In this document: in pieces, positions 55,047-64,000 of the stretch | How the letters are laid out: each line of letters starts with the position of its first letter | Position numbering within the stretch: position 1 is the first letter of the stretch | Assembly: GCF_003122205.1 (NCBI RefSeq) | Contig: NZ_QEYE01000007.1 | Coordinates: 110,368-174,367 of the forward strand | Reading direction: 5' to 3' | Origin: Maritimibacter sp. 55A14 | Lineage (GTDB): Bacteria; Pseudomonadota; Alphaproteobacteria; Rhodobacterales; Rhodobacteraceae | Length of the DNA: 64,000 bases | Program-made: the position numbers and the translations under genes | The notes under the pieces: model-generated | What the model was told of the DNA's origin: nothing | The model's input: only the letters and a program-made list of their open reading frames with translations | Database searches by the model: none

Positions 55047-56130
55047 CGGTCTTCAGACTTCCCGATCTCGGCGAGGGCCTGCAAGAGGCCGAAATCGTCA
55101 CCTGGCATGTCTCGCAGGGCGATCATGTCATTACCGACCAGCCGCTGGTTTCGGTGGAAACCGACAAGGCGGTCGTCGAGGTTCCGGCGCCCAATTCCGG
55201 AACCATCGCGCGGCTGCTCGCGGAGGAGGGCACCGTCGTCGCCGTCGGCGCCCCGCTGGTCGAGATCGAGACAGGCGCGGCCGAGGACACAGGTGCGATC
55301 GTCGGCCAGTTGCAAGGCAGTGACCGGCCCGAAGCGGAAGAACGCGAGAGCGCCCGCCCGCCCAGGGCAAGGCGACACCGGCCGTGCGCAGACTGGCGCG
55401 CGAAAAGGGCGTCGATCTTTCGACCGTGACCGGCAGCGGGCCGGGCGGCGCCGTTGTGTCCAGCGATATCGAGGCGGCGGCCTCCGGTCTGACCGGCGGA
55501 GAGGAACTGCGCGGCGTGCGCCGGGCAATGGCCAAGGCGATGGCACGCGCGCATGCGAATGTCGTTCCCGCGACGGTGACGGACCGGGCCGACATATCGG
55601 CCTGGCCCGAGGGTGAAGAACCGACACCCCGGCTTGTTCGGGCCATTGCGTTCGCATGTGCCGAGGAGCCCGCCCTGAATGCCTGGTTCGACGGCGGCCG
55701 ACGGCAACTTCACGATCATGTCGACCTGGCCATCGCCGTGGATACCGAAGACGGCCTCTTCGCGCCGGTTCTGCGGGATATCGGCGGCACCGCGGATATC
55801 GACGCCGGGATCGCCCAGCTCAGGCACGCGGTCGAGACACGGTCCATCGCGCCCGAAGACATGAAGGGCGCCACGATCACGCTGTCGAATTTCGGCATGT
55901 TGGGCGGCGAGTTCGCGGCATTGGTGGTCTCGCCGCCGCAGGTGGCGATCCTGGGGGCCGGACGGATTTCCGAGGCGTGCCTGGCTGAGGACGGTCAGCC
56001 GGTGGTGCGGCGGGTGATGCCCCTTTCGCTGACTTTCGATCACCGGGCCGTCACCGGCGGCGAAGCCGCGCGGTTTCTTGCCGCCCTGCGGACCGACCTC
56101 GAACGCCCGGCGCAAGAGGCAAAGGAGTAG
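55043..56130 (+). pseudogene. Dihydrolipoamide acyltransferase E2, split by a frameshift
   Basis: The first frame (55043-55429) encodes a lipoyl domain with the lipoyl lysine in VETDKAVVEV, then runs out of frame. The second (open to 56130) has the subunit-binding domain VRRLAREKGVDLSTVTGSGPGG and the catalytic domain with LTFDHRAVTGGEAARFL. The shift lies at or next to (GCCC)3 at 55352-55363. Adding one GCCC unit, or deleting one base, would restore a single E2 of about 362 residues. Sequence error, true inactivation, or a reversible repeat change are all possible. Confidence 0.85.
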
Positions 56131-56133
56131 ATC

Positions 56134-57240
56134 ATGGCGACGATTTTCGAGATGGCGGACGATCTCGGGCCGGAGAAGGTTCTTCACGTCAGTAATCCAG
56201 GCGCCGGGCTCAGGGCCATCGTGGTCCTCGACAACACTGCGGCTGGCCCGGCCATTGGCGGTGTGCGCATGGCCCCGGACGCGACGTTGGAGGAATGCGC
56301 GCGCCTCGCGCGGGCGATGAGCCTGAAGAACGCTGCGGCGGGCCTGCCGAATGGCGGCGGAAAATCGGTGATCGTCGCCGACCCCGCGATGCCACCCGAC
56401 GCAAAGGAAAGCGTGATCCGCGCCTTCGCGGAGGCAATCGCCCCGCTGTCCGGCTACATTCCCGGCCCGGACATGGGCACGAACGAAACCTGCATGGCCT
56501 GGGTTCAGGACGAGATCGGCCGCGCCGTCGGTCTGCCGCGCGTCGTCGGCGGCATACCGCTCGACGAGATCGGAGCCACCGGGTACGGCGTCGCCGTCGC
56601 GGCGGCTGTTGCCGAAGAATTCTGCGATGTCCCGCTCGACGGCGCCCGTGTGGCGATCCAGGGCTATGGTGCGGTCGGCAGACACGCGGCCAGATGTCTG
56701 GCCGAGCACGGCGCACGGATCGTCGCTGTTGCCGATTCTCACGGCTCTGCCTTCGCGCCGGATGGGTTCGATCTGGTCCGCCTCGATGCGATCAAGGCCG
56801 ACGGCCGGTCGGTCACGGACTATCCCGGTGCCGACGCGGGCGACCGGAAGGCGGTCATCGTTGCCGAGTGCGACATTCTGGTCCCCGCCGCACGGCCCGA
56901 TGCCATCGACAGCTCGAATACCGGCGCGATCAAGGCGAGGCTTGTCGTGGAAGGGGCGAACATTCCAGCCACCGCCGAATCCGAGGCCGCGTTACATGAG
57001 CGCGGCGTGCTGGTCATTCCGGATTTCATCGCCAATGCAGGTGGCGTGATCTGCGGATCGGTCGAATATCGTGGCGGGACAGAGAGCCAGGCGTTGGCGG
57101 TAATCACGGAGAGAATTCGCCACAATACGAGGGAGGTATTTCAGCGGGTCAACGCCGACGGTGTGCTGCCGCGGGACGCCGCCAATTCGCTGGCCGAGGC
57201 AAGGCTCCGGCAGGCGATGGCCCTGCGCCGCTCTTTCTGA
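56134..57240 (+). CDS. Leu/Phe/Val-type amino-acid dehydrogenase
   Basis: The 368-residue protein has MSLKNAAAGLPNGGGKSVI, with the two lysines (K65, K77) used in leucine and phenylalanine dehydrogenases, and an NAD-binding fold with VAIQGYGAVGRHAARCLAEHG near residue 173. It interconverts an amino acid and its 2-oxoacid with NAD. It begins three bases after the E2 gene and would feed the E1-E2 complex. The preferred amino acid cannot be read from sequence. Confidence 0.85.
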   Translation: MATIFEMADDLGPEKVLHVSNPGAGLRAIVVLDNTAAGPAIGGVRMAPDATLEECARLARAMSLKNAAAGLPNGGGKSVIVADPAMPPDAKESVIRAFAEAIAPLSGYIPGPDMGTNETCMAWVQDEIGRAVGLPRVVGGIPLDEIGATGYGVAVAAAVAEEFCDVPLDGARVAIQGYGAVGRHAARCLAEHGARIVAVADSHGSAFAPDGFDLVRLDAIKADGRSVTDYPGADAGDRKAVIVAECDILVPAARPDAIDSSNTGAIKARLVVEGANIPATAESEAALHERGVLVIPDFIANAGGVICGSVEYRGGTESQALAVITERIRHNTREVFQRVNADGVLPRDAANSLAEARLRQAMALRRSF

Positions 57241-57456
57241 CCCACCAAGGCGTCCGACATCGGGCAATCCGAACCATGATCGCCCGATCGGTAGTGGAGG
57301 GTCCGGCCCGTTGCCGTTCGGCGCCTGTGCCAGAGACGGTCCTGCGGATGGAACGGATCGCAATAGAGCCGACATGATCGATCCTCCCGAACAGGAGGTT
57401 TCACGCATGGCCGCTCAAGGGCATCCCCGACGATTCAGGCATCTCCCCGAAACGTC

Positions 57457-58707
57457 TTAGCCCTTCCAGACCCGCTTGTAGGCCGCGATCAGCGCGGGCA
57501 CCTGGTGGGGCCAGGACATTTCCGTCTCGACGCGCGCGCGGCCGTAGCGGCCCATTTCCGCGCGGCGCTCCGGATCGTCCAGAAGCTCCAGGATCTTCGC
57601 GGCCATGTCCCCGGCATCGTTGGCGCGGGCATAGAGCGAGGCCTCCCGCGCGGAATAACGCCCCTCGGTCACGTCGAACTGCACGATGGGTTTCTCGAAG
57701 GCCATGTATTCGAGGATCTTGTTCATCGTAGACTTGTCGTTCATCTCGTTCACCCGGTCGGGGTTCACGCAGACATCGGCGGTGGACAGCACCTCGAAAA
57801 GATCGCGGTCCGGCGCCCGCCCGGTGAAGGTCACGTAATCGGCCAGCCCCATATCGGCCGATTGCCGGCGCAGCTTCTCCAGGCTCGGGCCACCGCCCAC
57901 GAGGCAGAACTGGATATCCTCGCGCCCCGTGCGCCGCACGATATGCTCCACCGCTTCCAGCAGCAGGTCGATTCCCTCCTGATCGCCCATCACCCCGACA
58001 TAGCCGACCATATGCTTGCGCCCGTTGCGCCAGGCGGGGTTCTCGGGCACCCGGTCCAGCCGCGACAGGTCGGGGCCGGAGCGCACGATGAAGACGTCCT
58101 CCGGCGCCATGCCGCCGCGTTCGATGGCGATGCGGCGGTAACTTTCATTGGTCGCGATGGAGACGCGCGCGGCACGGAAGGTCCAGCGCTCGAAACTGCG
58201 CATCAGCTTCCAGAAGAAGCCGCGCTTGCCGAACTTGGCCTCGTAGAGCTCGGGGTTGATGTCGTGATGGTCGAACAGATACCGCACCCCCAGCAGACGG
58301 AAGGGCAGCGCCACCAGGAAGATCAGGTCGGGCGGGTTGCAGCCGTGGATCACATGGAAGCCGCGGGTGAACTTCGCGCGCACCGCCAGCACGGTCTCCC
58401 AGAAGAGCGCCGCGCCGTATTCCAGCAGATAGCCCATCGCCCCGCTGGCATCGAGCGGCAGCCCGTGGCGGTAGACGCGGATGCCCTCATCCTCCCAGAC
58501 GCGTTCCTCATGGCCCTTTCCGGTGGGGCAGATCACCGTCACGCGCGCCCCCGCGGCGTTGAGCGTGCGCGCCTCCATCCACACCCTGCGGTCGAAGGGT
58601 ACGGGCAGGTTTTCCACCACGATCAGAACCTTGAGGCCGGCCAGCGGCCGCGTCTCGCGCAGCTCCTCCAGCGTGACGGGCACTGGGATATCCGCGGTCT
58701 TATTCAT
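57457..58707 (-). CDS. Glycosyltransferase family 4
   Basis: The 416-residue enzyme has VENLPVPFDRRVWMEARTL near residue 31, IHGCNPPDL near 120, a GT-B C-terminal half with HMVGYVGVMGDQEGIDLLL near 232 and the donor-side EX7E-like region NDKSTMNKILEYMAFEKPIV near 324. GT4 enzymes use nucleotide sugars and keep the anomeric configuration. It overlaps the nucleotide-sugar dehydrogenase by eight bases. Sugar unknown. Confidence 0.87.
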   Translation of the reverse strand: MNKTADIPVPVTLEELRETRPLAGLKVLIVVENLPVPFDRRVWMEARTLNAAGARVTVICPTGKGHEERVWEDEGIRVYRHGLPLDASGAMGYLLEYGAALFWETVLAVRAKFTRGFHVIHGCNPPDLIFLVALPFRLLGVRYLFDHHDINPELYEAKFGKRGFFWKLMRSFERWTFRAARVSIATNESYRRIAIERGGMAPEDVFIVRSGPDLSRLDRVPENPAWRNGRKHMVGYVGVMGDQEGIDLLLEAVEHIVRRTGREDIQFCLVGGGPSLEKLRRQSADMGLADYVTFTGRAPDRDLFEVLSTADVCVNPDRVNEMNDKSTMNKILEYMAFEKPIVQFDVTEGRYSAREASLYARANDAGDMAAKILELLDDPERRAEMGRYGRARVETEMSWPHQVPALIAAYKRVWKG

Positions 58708-59962
58708 ACCGGTCCGTCCGCAGCACCCGCGCGTCGCCCAGCCGCAGCCCGTCGAGCGTGCGGTTCGACCCGATCACCAGGTCCCAGGGCCCGGCCTCGG
58801 CGGTTTCGCGGTCCACCAGCAGCGTGGCCACGCCGGGCAGATGCGTGAAGGCATAGCCTAGGTTCTGGCCGCGCAGATCGGCCGGCCGGATCGACGGGTC
58901 GTATACCGAGAGCGCATGACCCTTTTCCAGAAGCCGCCGGGCGATATCCACGTTCGGGCTCTCGCGCAGATCGTCGGTATCGGCCTTGAAGGCCAGCCCG
59001 GCCATCAGCACCCTGCCCTTTTCCGGCAATTGCCGCAGGATGTCGTCCACCTGATAGGTCTTGTGGGCCTCGTTGGTGCGCAGCAGGCTGTCGATCAGAT
59101 GCGTATGCGCGCCGATCTCGTTGGAGATGTATTGCAGCGCGCGCACGTCCTTGGGCAGGCAGGAGCCGCCGAACGCCCCGCCCGGACGGGTGTAATAGGG
59201 CGAGATGTTAAGCTTGGTGTCGGAGACGAAGATCTCGTGCACCTTGCCCGCCGACACACCCATGCGGTGACAGACCCGACCGATCTCGTTGGCATAGGCC
59301 ACCTTGACCGCGTGCCAGGTGTTGTCCACGAATTTGGTGATCTCCGCTTCCTCGTAGCGGGTGTAGAAGACCGGCGCGTCCAGCCCTTCATGCAGCTTGT
59401 CCATCACTGCCGAACGGCCGCCATCGGCGGTGCCCACGACGATCTTCGGCGGGTTGAAGAAATCCTCCACCGCCACGGATTCGCGCAGGAACTCGGGGTT
59501 ATAGACGATCTCCACCAGATTGCCGGTGCGCGGCCCCAGAGCGCTGTGGAAGATCGGCTCCACCAGCCCGGTGATCGTGCCGGGCCGGAAGGTGGACCGG
59601 TAGGCCACCGTCAGCGGGCGCGCCCGGCCCTCCGGTACCGCCGCCGCGATCTGGCGCGTGACCTCGGCGATGTAGCTCATGTTGTGAGAGCCGTCGGTGG
59701 CACTCGGCGTACCGACGCAGACGATCGCCAGATCGGTCTCTGCCAGCGATTCGATGCCGGTCGCGGCGCGGATCAATCCACGCTCCAGCGCGGCCTTCAG
59801 CAGGTCCTCCACGCCCGGCTCCTTGATCGGGGCCTGGCCGCGGTTGATCTCGTCCACCTTGTCGGCATTCACGTCGATGCCGAAAACCTCATGCCCCTCG
59901 CGCGCCAGGCAACAAGCGGCGGTGAAGCCCACATACCCCAGGCCGAAAATGACGATCTTCAT
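58700..59962 (-). CDS. UDP-glucose/GDP-mannose 6-dehydrogenase family protein
   Basis: The 420-residue protein has the NAD site IVIFGLGYVGFTAACCLAREGHEV at the start, VCVGTPS near residue 82, VYNPEFLRE near 155, VDNTWHAVKVAYANEI near 212 and the catalytic cysteine in GGAFGGSCLPKD (about residue 265). It oxidises a nucleotide hexose to a uronate. The motifs slightly favour the GDP-mannose (AlgD-like) branch, but this is not certain. It gives an acidic sugar for the polymer. Confidence 0.9.
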   Translation of the reverse strand: MKIVIFGLGYVGFTAACCLAREGHEVFGIDVNADKVDEINRGQAPIKEPGVEDLLKAALERGLIRAATGIESLAETDLAIVCVGTPSATDGSHNMSYIAEVTRQIAAAVPEGRARPLTVAYRSTFRPGTITGLVEPIFHSALGPRTGNLVEIVYNPEFLRESVAVEDFFNPPKIVVGTADGGRSAVMDKLHEGLDAPVFYTRYEEAEITKFVDNTWHAVKVAYANEIGRVCHRMGVSAGKVHEIFVSDTKLNISPYYTRPGGAFGGSCLPKDVRALQYISNEIGAHTHLIDSLLRTNEAHKTYQVDDILRQLPEKGRVLMAGLAFKADTDDLRESPNVDIARRLLEKGHALSVYDPSIRPADLRGQNLGYAFTHLPGVATLLVDRETAEAGPWDLVIGSNRTLDGLRLGDARVLRTDRYE

Positions 59963-60456
59963 GGCCGTGCCCCCTTGCGCGCCGGCCCGGACAACGTTCC
60001 TCTGGTTTCAATCGCACGCATCAATAACCCCGTTCCCGAAATACAGTTGAACATGGCGGCGGCGCCCGCCATGCCAAGGCCGTTTTCACCGACCATCAAG
60101 GCAGTCTTTGGCCCCAAGCTGGACATAAAGCGCGTCATTTTCGGACAGCAACTTGACGGCAGCGGAACCTTGCGCGGGCGCAGGGCGGCGCAACGACACG
60201 TAAAGGTTGAAAAACCCCGCTTGCTGGCGGTCCGGACTGCGGATTTTCTCCCATTCCGGCCCGGCCGGCGAATAATATCTGGAACATCGCGGCGCAAAAA
60301 AGCTACATCTTCCGCCATATCGGGGTCGCGGTCCTTGTCCATCCAGGGCTATCCGGCCCCGTTGATGCCCTGACTATCCGCTGCAAGATCAAAATTCTAC
60401 CATATTGATCTGAAAAACAATTGCGGCGGCACGGAACGGGCTAACCGGGTCCGGCA
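59963..60456. other. Intergenic region between nucleotide-sugar dehydrogenase and flippase genes
   Basis: About 490 bases separate these divergent genes. A perfect hairpin CATGGCGG-CGGCGC-CCGCCATG lies at 60052-60073. The stretch near 60390-60425 is AT-rich (for example CATATTGATCTGAAAAACAA). Promoters for both genes should be here, but no clear elements were fixed. The minus-strand open frame across it looks non-coding. Confidence 0.4.
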
Positions 60457-62004
60457 TTGGTGCCGTGGCAGAAAGAACAGGCATTGGGCGCAGACAAGCA
60501 GGACGACACGCCAGAGACCAGGCAGCGGCGCAGTTCCGCGCTCGCCGTCGGGGCGGCGACGCTTTTCGCCTCCGGCTTGTTCCGTCAGGGGTTGAGCCTG
60601 GTGACGCTCGCCGTGACGGCACGGCTTCTCACGCCCGAAGATTTCGGCGTTGTCGCCTATTTCCTGATCGCGGTGATGTTCCTGGAAATGCTGCAACGCC
60701 AGATCACGATGGTGCTGATCCGGCTGGAGGACGTCACCGGCGACCACCTGGCGACGGTCTTCACGCTGCAAATCGGTCTGGGGCTCTGCTGTGCGCTCTT
60801 CTTCCTCGGCACGCAACCACTGGTGGCGCTGCTGGAAATCCCGGCGCTCGTCGCATTGATGCCCTATCTGTCGCTCCTGGCGCTCGTGGTGGCGATCCGC
60901 AGCCCGCGCTTCCTGCTTTTCGAGCGCGGCCTGCGCTTCGGCTATGCCGCGACCGAGGAAACCGCCAGCCGGATCGTCTATTCCGTCACGGCGATCTTCC
61001 TAGCCTGGCTGTGGCGCGACTATTGGTCGATCGTGGCGGCGAGCTTCCTGGCCCAGGCCACGCGCGGTGTCGTCACCTTCGGCGCCGCCCCGATGATGCC
61101 GCGCCTCACCATATCCCACTGGCGCGACAGTTTTTCCTTCTCCGCATGGTCGATCGGCGCGCAACTGGCGCAGTTCTTCTACAAGAACGTGCCGCAGATG
61201 ATGATCGGCGCCGTGCTGGGCCTGGCGGATGCGGGTCTCTTCCGGCTGGGCAACCGGCTGACCACCCTCGTAACCGCGCAACTTGGTGCACCGATGCTTC
61301 GGGTCTTTTATCCCGGTCTTGCGGACGTAGCTCGAAACTCGGAACGCAAAAAGGCGGTTTTCTCCAAACTCAACGAACTCACACTCGGAGTTGTGCTACC
61401 CCTCAGCGTCGGTATGGCACTCATAGCCACAGACCTCATTCAATTCGGATTCGGTTCACAGTGGCTCGCCGCAGCACAAGTCATCTGGATCCTGGCACCG
61501 TTAAGGGCGCTTGAAGCAATAAACGAGAATGTTCGCGCGGCAACATACGTCGAAGGCTCTACGCGAATCCTCTGCGTCCGCAACGGGATCCTACTGGTCG
61601 CGATCTGCGGCTTCATGTGGATTGGCCTGCAATTCGGCTTCCTCGGCGCGCTGATCGCCGCGGGCATCTCCAGCGTCGCCGCCGTCGTGCTGACCCTCGT
61701 CATGTCGCTGCGATTCGGCACCGGCGGATTCTTCAAACCACTCACCGTCGCCTGGCGCAGCTTCCTGGCCTGCGGGGCGATGGCCTCAGCGGTGCTGGCG
61801 TTGGACTGGGCGGTCGCGCCGGGGCACGGAACGGCCCTGGCGGCGCAGCTTCTGGTGGCCAAAATCGGGCTCGGCATGATCGTCTATATCGCCGCTCACC
61901 TGCTGATTTGGCGGGCCGCTGGCCGCCCGGACGGATTCGAGAGCCTGATTCTGTCGCTGCTGGGCCGCTTCCGCGGCCATCTCAAACGACGCAGATTATC
62001 ATGA
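60457..62004 (+). CDS. Oligosaccharide flippase (Wzx/MATE-like)
   Basis: The protein has about 14 membrane helices and the entry LAVGAATLFASGLFRQGLSLV...ARLLTPEDFGVVAYFLI, which is typical of polysaccharide flippases (RfbX/Wzx, MVF superfamily). It would flip the lipid-linked repeat unit to the periplasm. The start is uncertain: TTG 60457, GTG 60460 and TTG 60484 are all possible and lack a clear ribosome site. A 240-base section (61321-61560) is about 54% GC by hand count, lower than the flanks. Confidence 0.85.
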   Translation: MVPWQKEQALGADKQDDTPETRQRRSSALAVGAATLFASGLFRQGLSLVTLAVTARLLTPEDFGVVAYFLIAVMFLEMLQRQITMVLIRLEDVTGDHLATVFTLQIGLGLCCALFFLGTQPLVALLEIPALVALMPYLSLLALVVAIRSPRFLLFERGLRFGYAATEETASRIVYSVTAIFLAWLWRDYWSIVAASFLAQATRGVVTFGAAPMMPRLTISHWRDSFSFSAWSIGAQLAQFFYKNVPQMMIGAVLGLADAGLFRLGNRLTTLVTAQLGAPMLRVFYPGLADVARNSERKKAVFSKLNELTLGVVLPLSVGMALIATDLIQFGFGSQWLAAAQVIWILAPLRALEAINENVRAATYVEGSTRILCVRNGILLVAICGFMWIGLQFGFLGALIAAGISSVAAVVLTLVMSLRFGTGGFFKPLTVAWRSFLACGAMASAVLALDWAVAPGHGTALAAQLLVAKIGLGMIVYIAAHLLIWRAAGRPDGFESLILSLLGRFRGHLKRRRLS

Positions 62005-62209
62005 AAAATTCAACAATTCCGCGAATTATGGCCCTCTGTGGGCCACCCGGCCAATATACTGCCCGATAGGTCCGGTAATAGGGTTTCCGGCGCAACACTT
62101 CTGGCCGATAATGTTCCAACACCATGATGCAGCTTACCGGGTGACGGGGAAATATGTTTGATGCTAGTGGCTTGCGCGTGTTGTTTTTGATTTGAGAGTT
62201 GACCGAGCG

Positions 62210-63265
62210 ATGGGTACGCCACAGACACCCGATCTGGCATGCAGCAAGGCGGCTGCCGCAAAGGTCGAAACCATCTCACGGACGGAGCCCGAGCGCGTGT
62301 CCGATCTCACCATCGTCATCGTCAACTACAACACCGCCGATGTGGCGCTTCAAGCGATCGGGTCCGCGCTGGAAAACACCGGCGGGCTGGACCTGGAGAT
62401 CCGGATCATCGACAACGACTCCTCCGATGGCAACCTGGAAACGCTACGCGCCGCACATCCCGATCTGCCGGTGATCGCCGCGGGCTTCAACGGCGGCTAT
62501 GCCTGGGGCAACAATATCGGCATCGCGCAGGCGAAGGGCCGCCACGTGCTGATCCTGAACCCCGACACGGTCCTGCATGCCGACACGCTGAAGACCGCCG
62601 TCGCCTATATGGACGCGCATCCCGAGGCCGGCATTCTTGGCGCGCGCGTCTTCCTGGAAGACGGCAGCGAGCAATCCTCGGTGTTTCGCGAACCATCGCT
62701 GAGACGACTGGCCTGGAACATCTTCATTCCCAACGCCATCGCCCGGAAAAGCTGGATTTTCGGCGATCACCGCTATGCCTCGCGCCGGCGCGACCGGGTG
62801 ATGGATGTCGATATCGTCTCGGGCTGCTTCATGCTGGTCCCCCGCCGCGTGATCGAGGAGGTCGGCCCGATGAACGACCGCTTCTTTATGTATAGCGAGG
62901 AATCGGAATGGTGCTGGCGGGTGCGCGAGGCGGGCTACGCGGTGCGCTACCACCCGGATGTGACGATCACCCATATCGGCGCCGTCTCCACCGGCCAGTG
63001 CTCGCCCTGGAAATCGGTCGAGATCGCCAAGGGCCAGATCCTCTTCATGCGCTTCACCCGCGGGCCCTTCGTGGCGCGCATCGCGACCGAGCTGATGCTG
63101 GCCGCGGACCTGCTGCGCGGGCTGATCTATCTGCCGCAGATGCTGATCCCGGCGCGCCGCGACGCGGTGGCGGGCTGGCGCGCGCGCACCGGCTTCCTGC
63201 TGCGGGCGCTCTTCCGCCAGCCCGAGGGACAGACACCGCCGCCGCCCGACCTGCCCGCGGAATGA
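62210..63265 (+). CDS. Glycosyltransferase family 2
   Basis: From ATG 62210 the protein has 351 residues. It has DLTIVIVNYNTADVALQAI near residue 35, IIDNDSSDGNL near 65, NGGYAWGNNIGI near 95 and the metal motif LILNPDTVL near 115, then FFMYSEESEWCWRVREAGY near 225, a typical rhamnosyltransferase-like acceptor-side segment. It has C-terminal hydrophobic helices. It overlaps the sulfotransferase start by four bases. Confidence 0.87.
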   Translation: MGTPQTPDLACSKAAAAKVETISRTEPERVSDLTIVIVNYNTADVALQAIGSALENTGGLDLEIRIIDNDSSDGNLETLRAAHPDLPVIAAGFNGGYAWGNNIGIAQAKGRHVLILNPDTVLHADTLKTAVAYMDAHPEAGILGARVFLEDGSEQSSVFREPSLRRLAWNIFIPNAIARKSWIFGDHRYASRRRDRVMDVDIVSGCFMLVPRRVIEEVGPMNDRFFMYSEESEWCWRVREAGYAVRYHPDVTITHIGAVSTGQCSPWKSVEIAKGQILFMRFTRGPFVARIATELMLAADLLRGLIYLPQMLIPARRDAVAGWRARTGFLLRALFRQPEGQTPPPPDLPAE

Positions 63266-64000
63266 TGTCCGGCCGGGCGAAATCGGCGGTGCGCGGCGCG
63301 GTTCACGCCGCGCTCGGACCGATGGAGGCCCGGCTTCTGGCCCGCCAGACCGGCCCGGCGCGCTGGCCGCATGTCTTCATCCTGAGCGCACCGCGCTCCG
63401 GCACCTCGCTCTTCTACGAGCTCATGGTCACGCGCTACCGCTTCGCCTATTTCTCGAACCTCGCGCACCGGTTCTGGAAGACGCCCGTCGCCGCCAGCCG
63501 TCTGGGCCGCCGCCTGATCGATCGCCACAAGGCCGCCTATCGCAGCGATTACGGCCATATCGCCGGGTGGTCGGCGCCCAACGAGGGCGGCTGGATCTGG
63601 CAGCGCTGGCTGGCCGACGGTCCCTGGTGCGACGAGACCGCCCTGCCCAGCCTGCCCGTGGCGGAGATGCGCGCGACGCTCGGCGCCATGTCCGACCTCT
63701 TCGACGCACCCTTCGTCAACAAGAACGTCATGCATTCCAACCGTGTGCGGCTGCTCGACGCGATCTTTCCCGGCTGCCTCTTCATCGAGGTCCGGCGCGA
63801 CCGGGCGGATACCGCGCGCTCGATCATCCGCGCGCAGGAGCGCGACAAGGGCCCGGCCCGCAGCCCCGACGAATGGTGGTCGGTGCGCCCCTCCGACGCG
63901 GGCGGCGCGGATCTGGTCGAGCGCGCCTGCCGCCAGGTCGCAGGCGTCGCCGCCGACATCGCCCGCGACTGCGCACATATCGGGCAGGACCGGCTTTGCA
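63262..64000 (+). CDS. Sulfotransferase family protein (partial, C-terminus outside window)
   Basis: The frame starts at ATG 63262 (a second ATG follows at 63265), overlapping the GT2 stop, and remains open to the window end (246 codons). HVFILSAPRSGTSLFYELM near residue 40 is the PAPS 5'-phosphosulfate loop, and LFIEVRRDRADTARSII near 180 fits the 3'-phosphate loop. It likely sulfates the polymer made by this block (inference). It is a different protein from the sulfotransferase at 1-904, with little sequence in common. Confidence 0.85.
   Translation, partial: MMSGRAKSAVRGAVHAALGPMEARLLARQTGPARWPHVFILSAPRSGTSLFYELMVTRYRFAYFSNLAHRFWKTPVAASRLGRRLIDRHKAAYRSDYGHIAGWSAPNEGGWIWQRWLADGPWCDETALPSLPVAEMRATLGAMSDLFDAPFVNKNVMHSNRVRLLDAIFPGCLFIEVRRDRADTARSIIRAQERDKGPARSPDEWWSVRPSDAGGADLVERACRQVAGVAADIARDCAHIGQDRLC

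Noticed and set aside
62029..62045. TGGCCC...GGGCCA hairpin as a terminator after the flippase
   Set aside because: The stem is only six pairs and is not followed by a T run.

Overview
The window is chromosomal DNA from a high-GC alphaproteobacterium, most likely a marine Rhodobacterales (Roseobacter-type) species. The basis is the gene families: a VPLPA-type exosortase system, an aerobic cob gene set with bluE and bluB, and the five-step histidine pathway with HutF and HutG. No rRNA, tRNA, CRISPR array or intact mobile element was seen.

Layout. (1) 1-19.8 kb is a cell-surface polysaccharide and protein-sorting region. It holds a sulfotransferase (cut by the window edge), small membrane proteins, an MsrQ-like haem membrane protein, a GT-C-like membrane protein and a rhomboid protease. 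A secreted protein with a VPLPA C-terminal sorting tag follows. Next come two divergent polysaccharide operons. The minus-strand one encodes an ExeA-like ATPase, a Wzz-like chain-length protein, a BY-kinase and a GT2 glycosyltransferase. The plus-strand one encodes a priming sugar transferase, a TPR lipoprotein, a Wza-like export protein, an outer-membrane barrel, an XrtD-type exosortase with a fused EpsI-like domain, and a parallel beta-helix protein. (2) 19.9-44.4 kb is a nearly complete aerobic adenosylcobalamin pathway: cobF, cbtA, cbtB, cobA, B, M, E, L, K, J, I, H, G, N, W, O, Q, C, D, bluE, a CobC-type phosphatase, cobU, T, S and bluB. Three cobalamin riboswitches lie on the minus strand, ahead of cbtB, ahead of the long cobW-cobN...cobA chain, and ahead of bluB. 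Two DUF1636 ferredoxin-like genes sit at the two ends of that chain. cobK is inverted inside the chain and overlaps both neighbours. (3) 44.7-52.1 kb is histidine utilisation: hutC converges on hutI-hutH-hutG-hutU, and hutF is divergent from hutI across a perfect GntR-type palindrome. (4) 52.1-57.2 kb is an acquired-looking block. It starts with transposase remnants (ISL3-type and possibly IS5-type) and a truncated acyl-CoA ligase, followed by 2-oxoacid dehydrogenase E1-alpha, E1-beta and a frameshifted E2, then a Leu/Phe/Val-type amino-acid dehydrogenase. (5) 57.4-64 kb is a second polysaccharide block: GT4, nucleotide-sugar dehydrogenase, flippase, GT2 and a second sulfotransferase cut by the window end.

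How they fit together. The two polysaccharide blocks could build, polymerise, sulfate and export an acidic exopolysaccharide (inference from a uronate-forming dehydrogenase, two sulfotransferases and a flippase/Wza/Wzz/kinase set), with XrtD anchoring or releasing VPLPA-tagged proteins. The cob region takes uroporphyrinogen III to adenosylcobalamin, except for the CobST-type chelatase subunits, the cobalt reductase and earlier tetrapyrrole steps, which are not in this window. The hut and 2-oxoacid modules feed amino-acid carbon into central metabolism.

Most surprising details: the inverted, doubly overlapping cobK; the E2 frameshift at a (GCCC)3 run; an acyl-CoA ligase stub that overlaps the E1-alpha start; and an ISL3 remnant whose frameshift coincides with a perfect inverted repeat.
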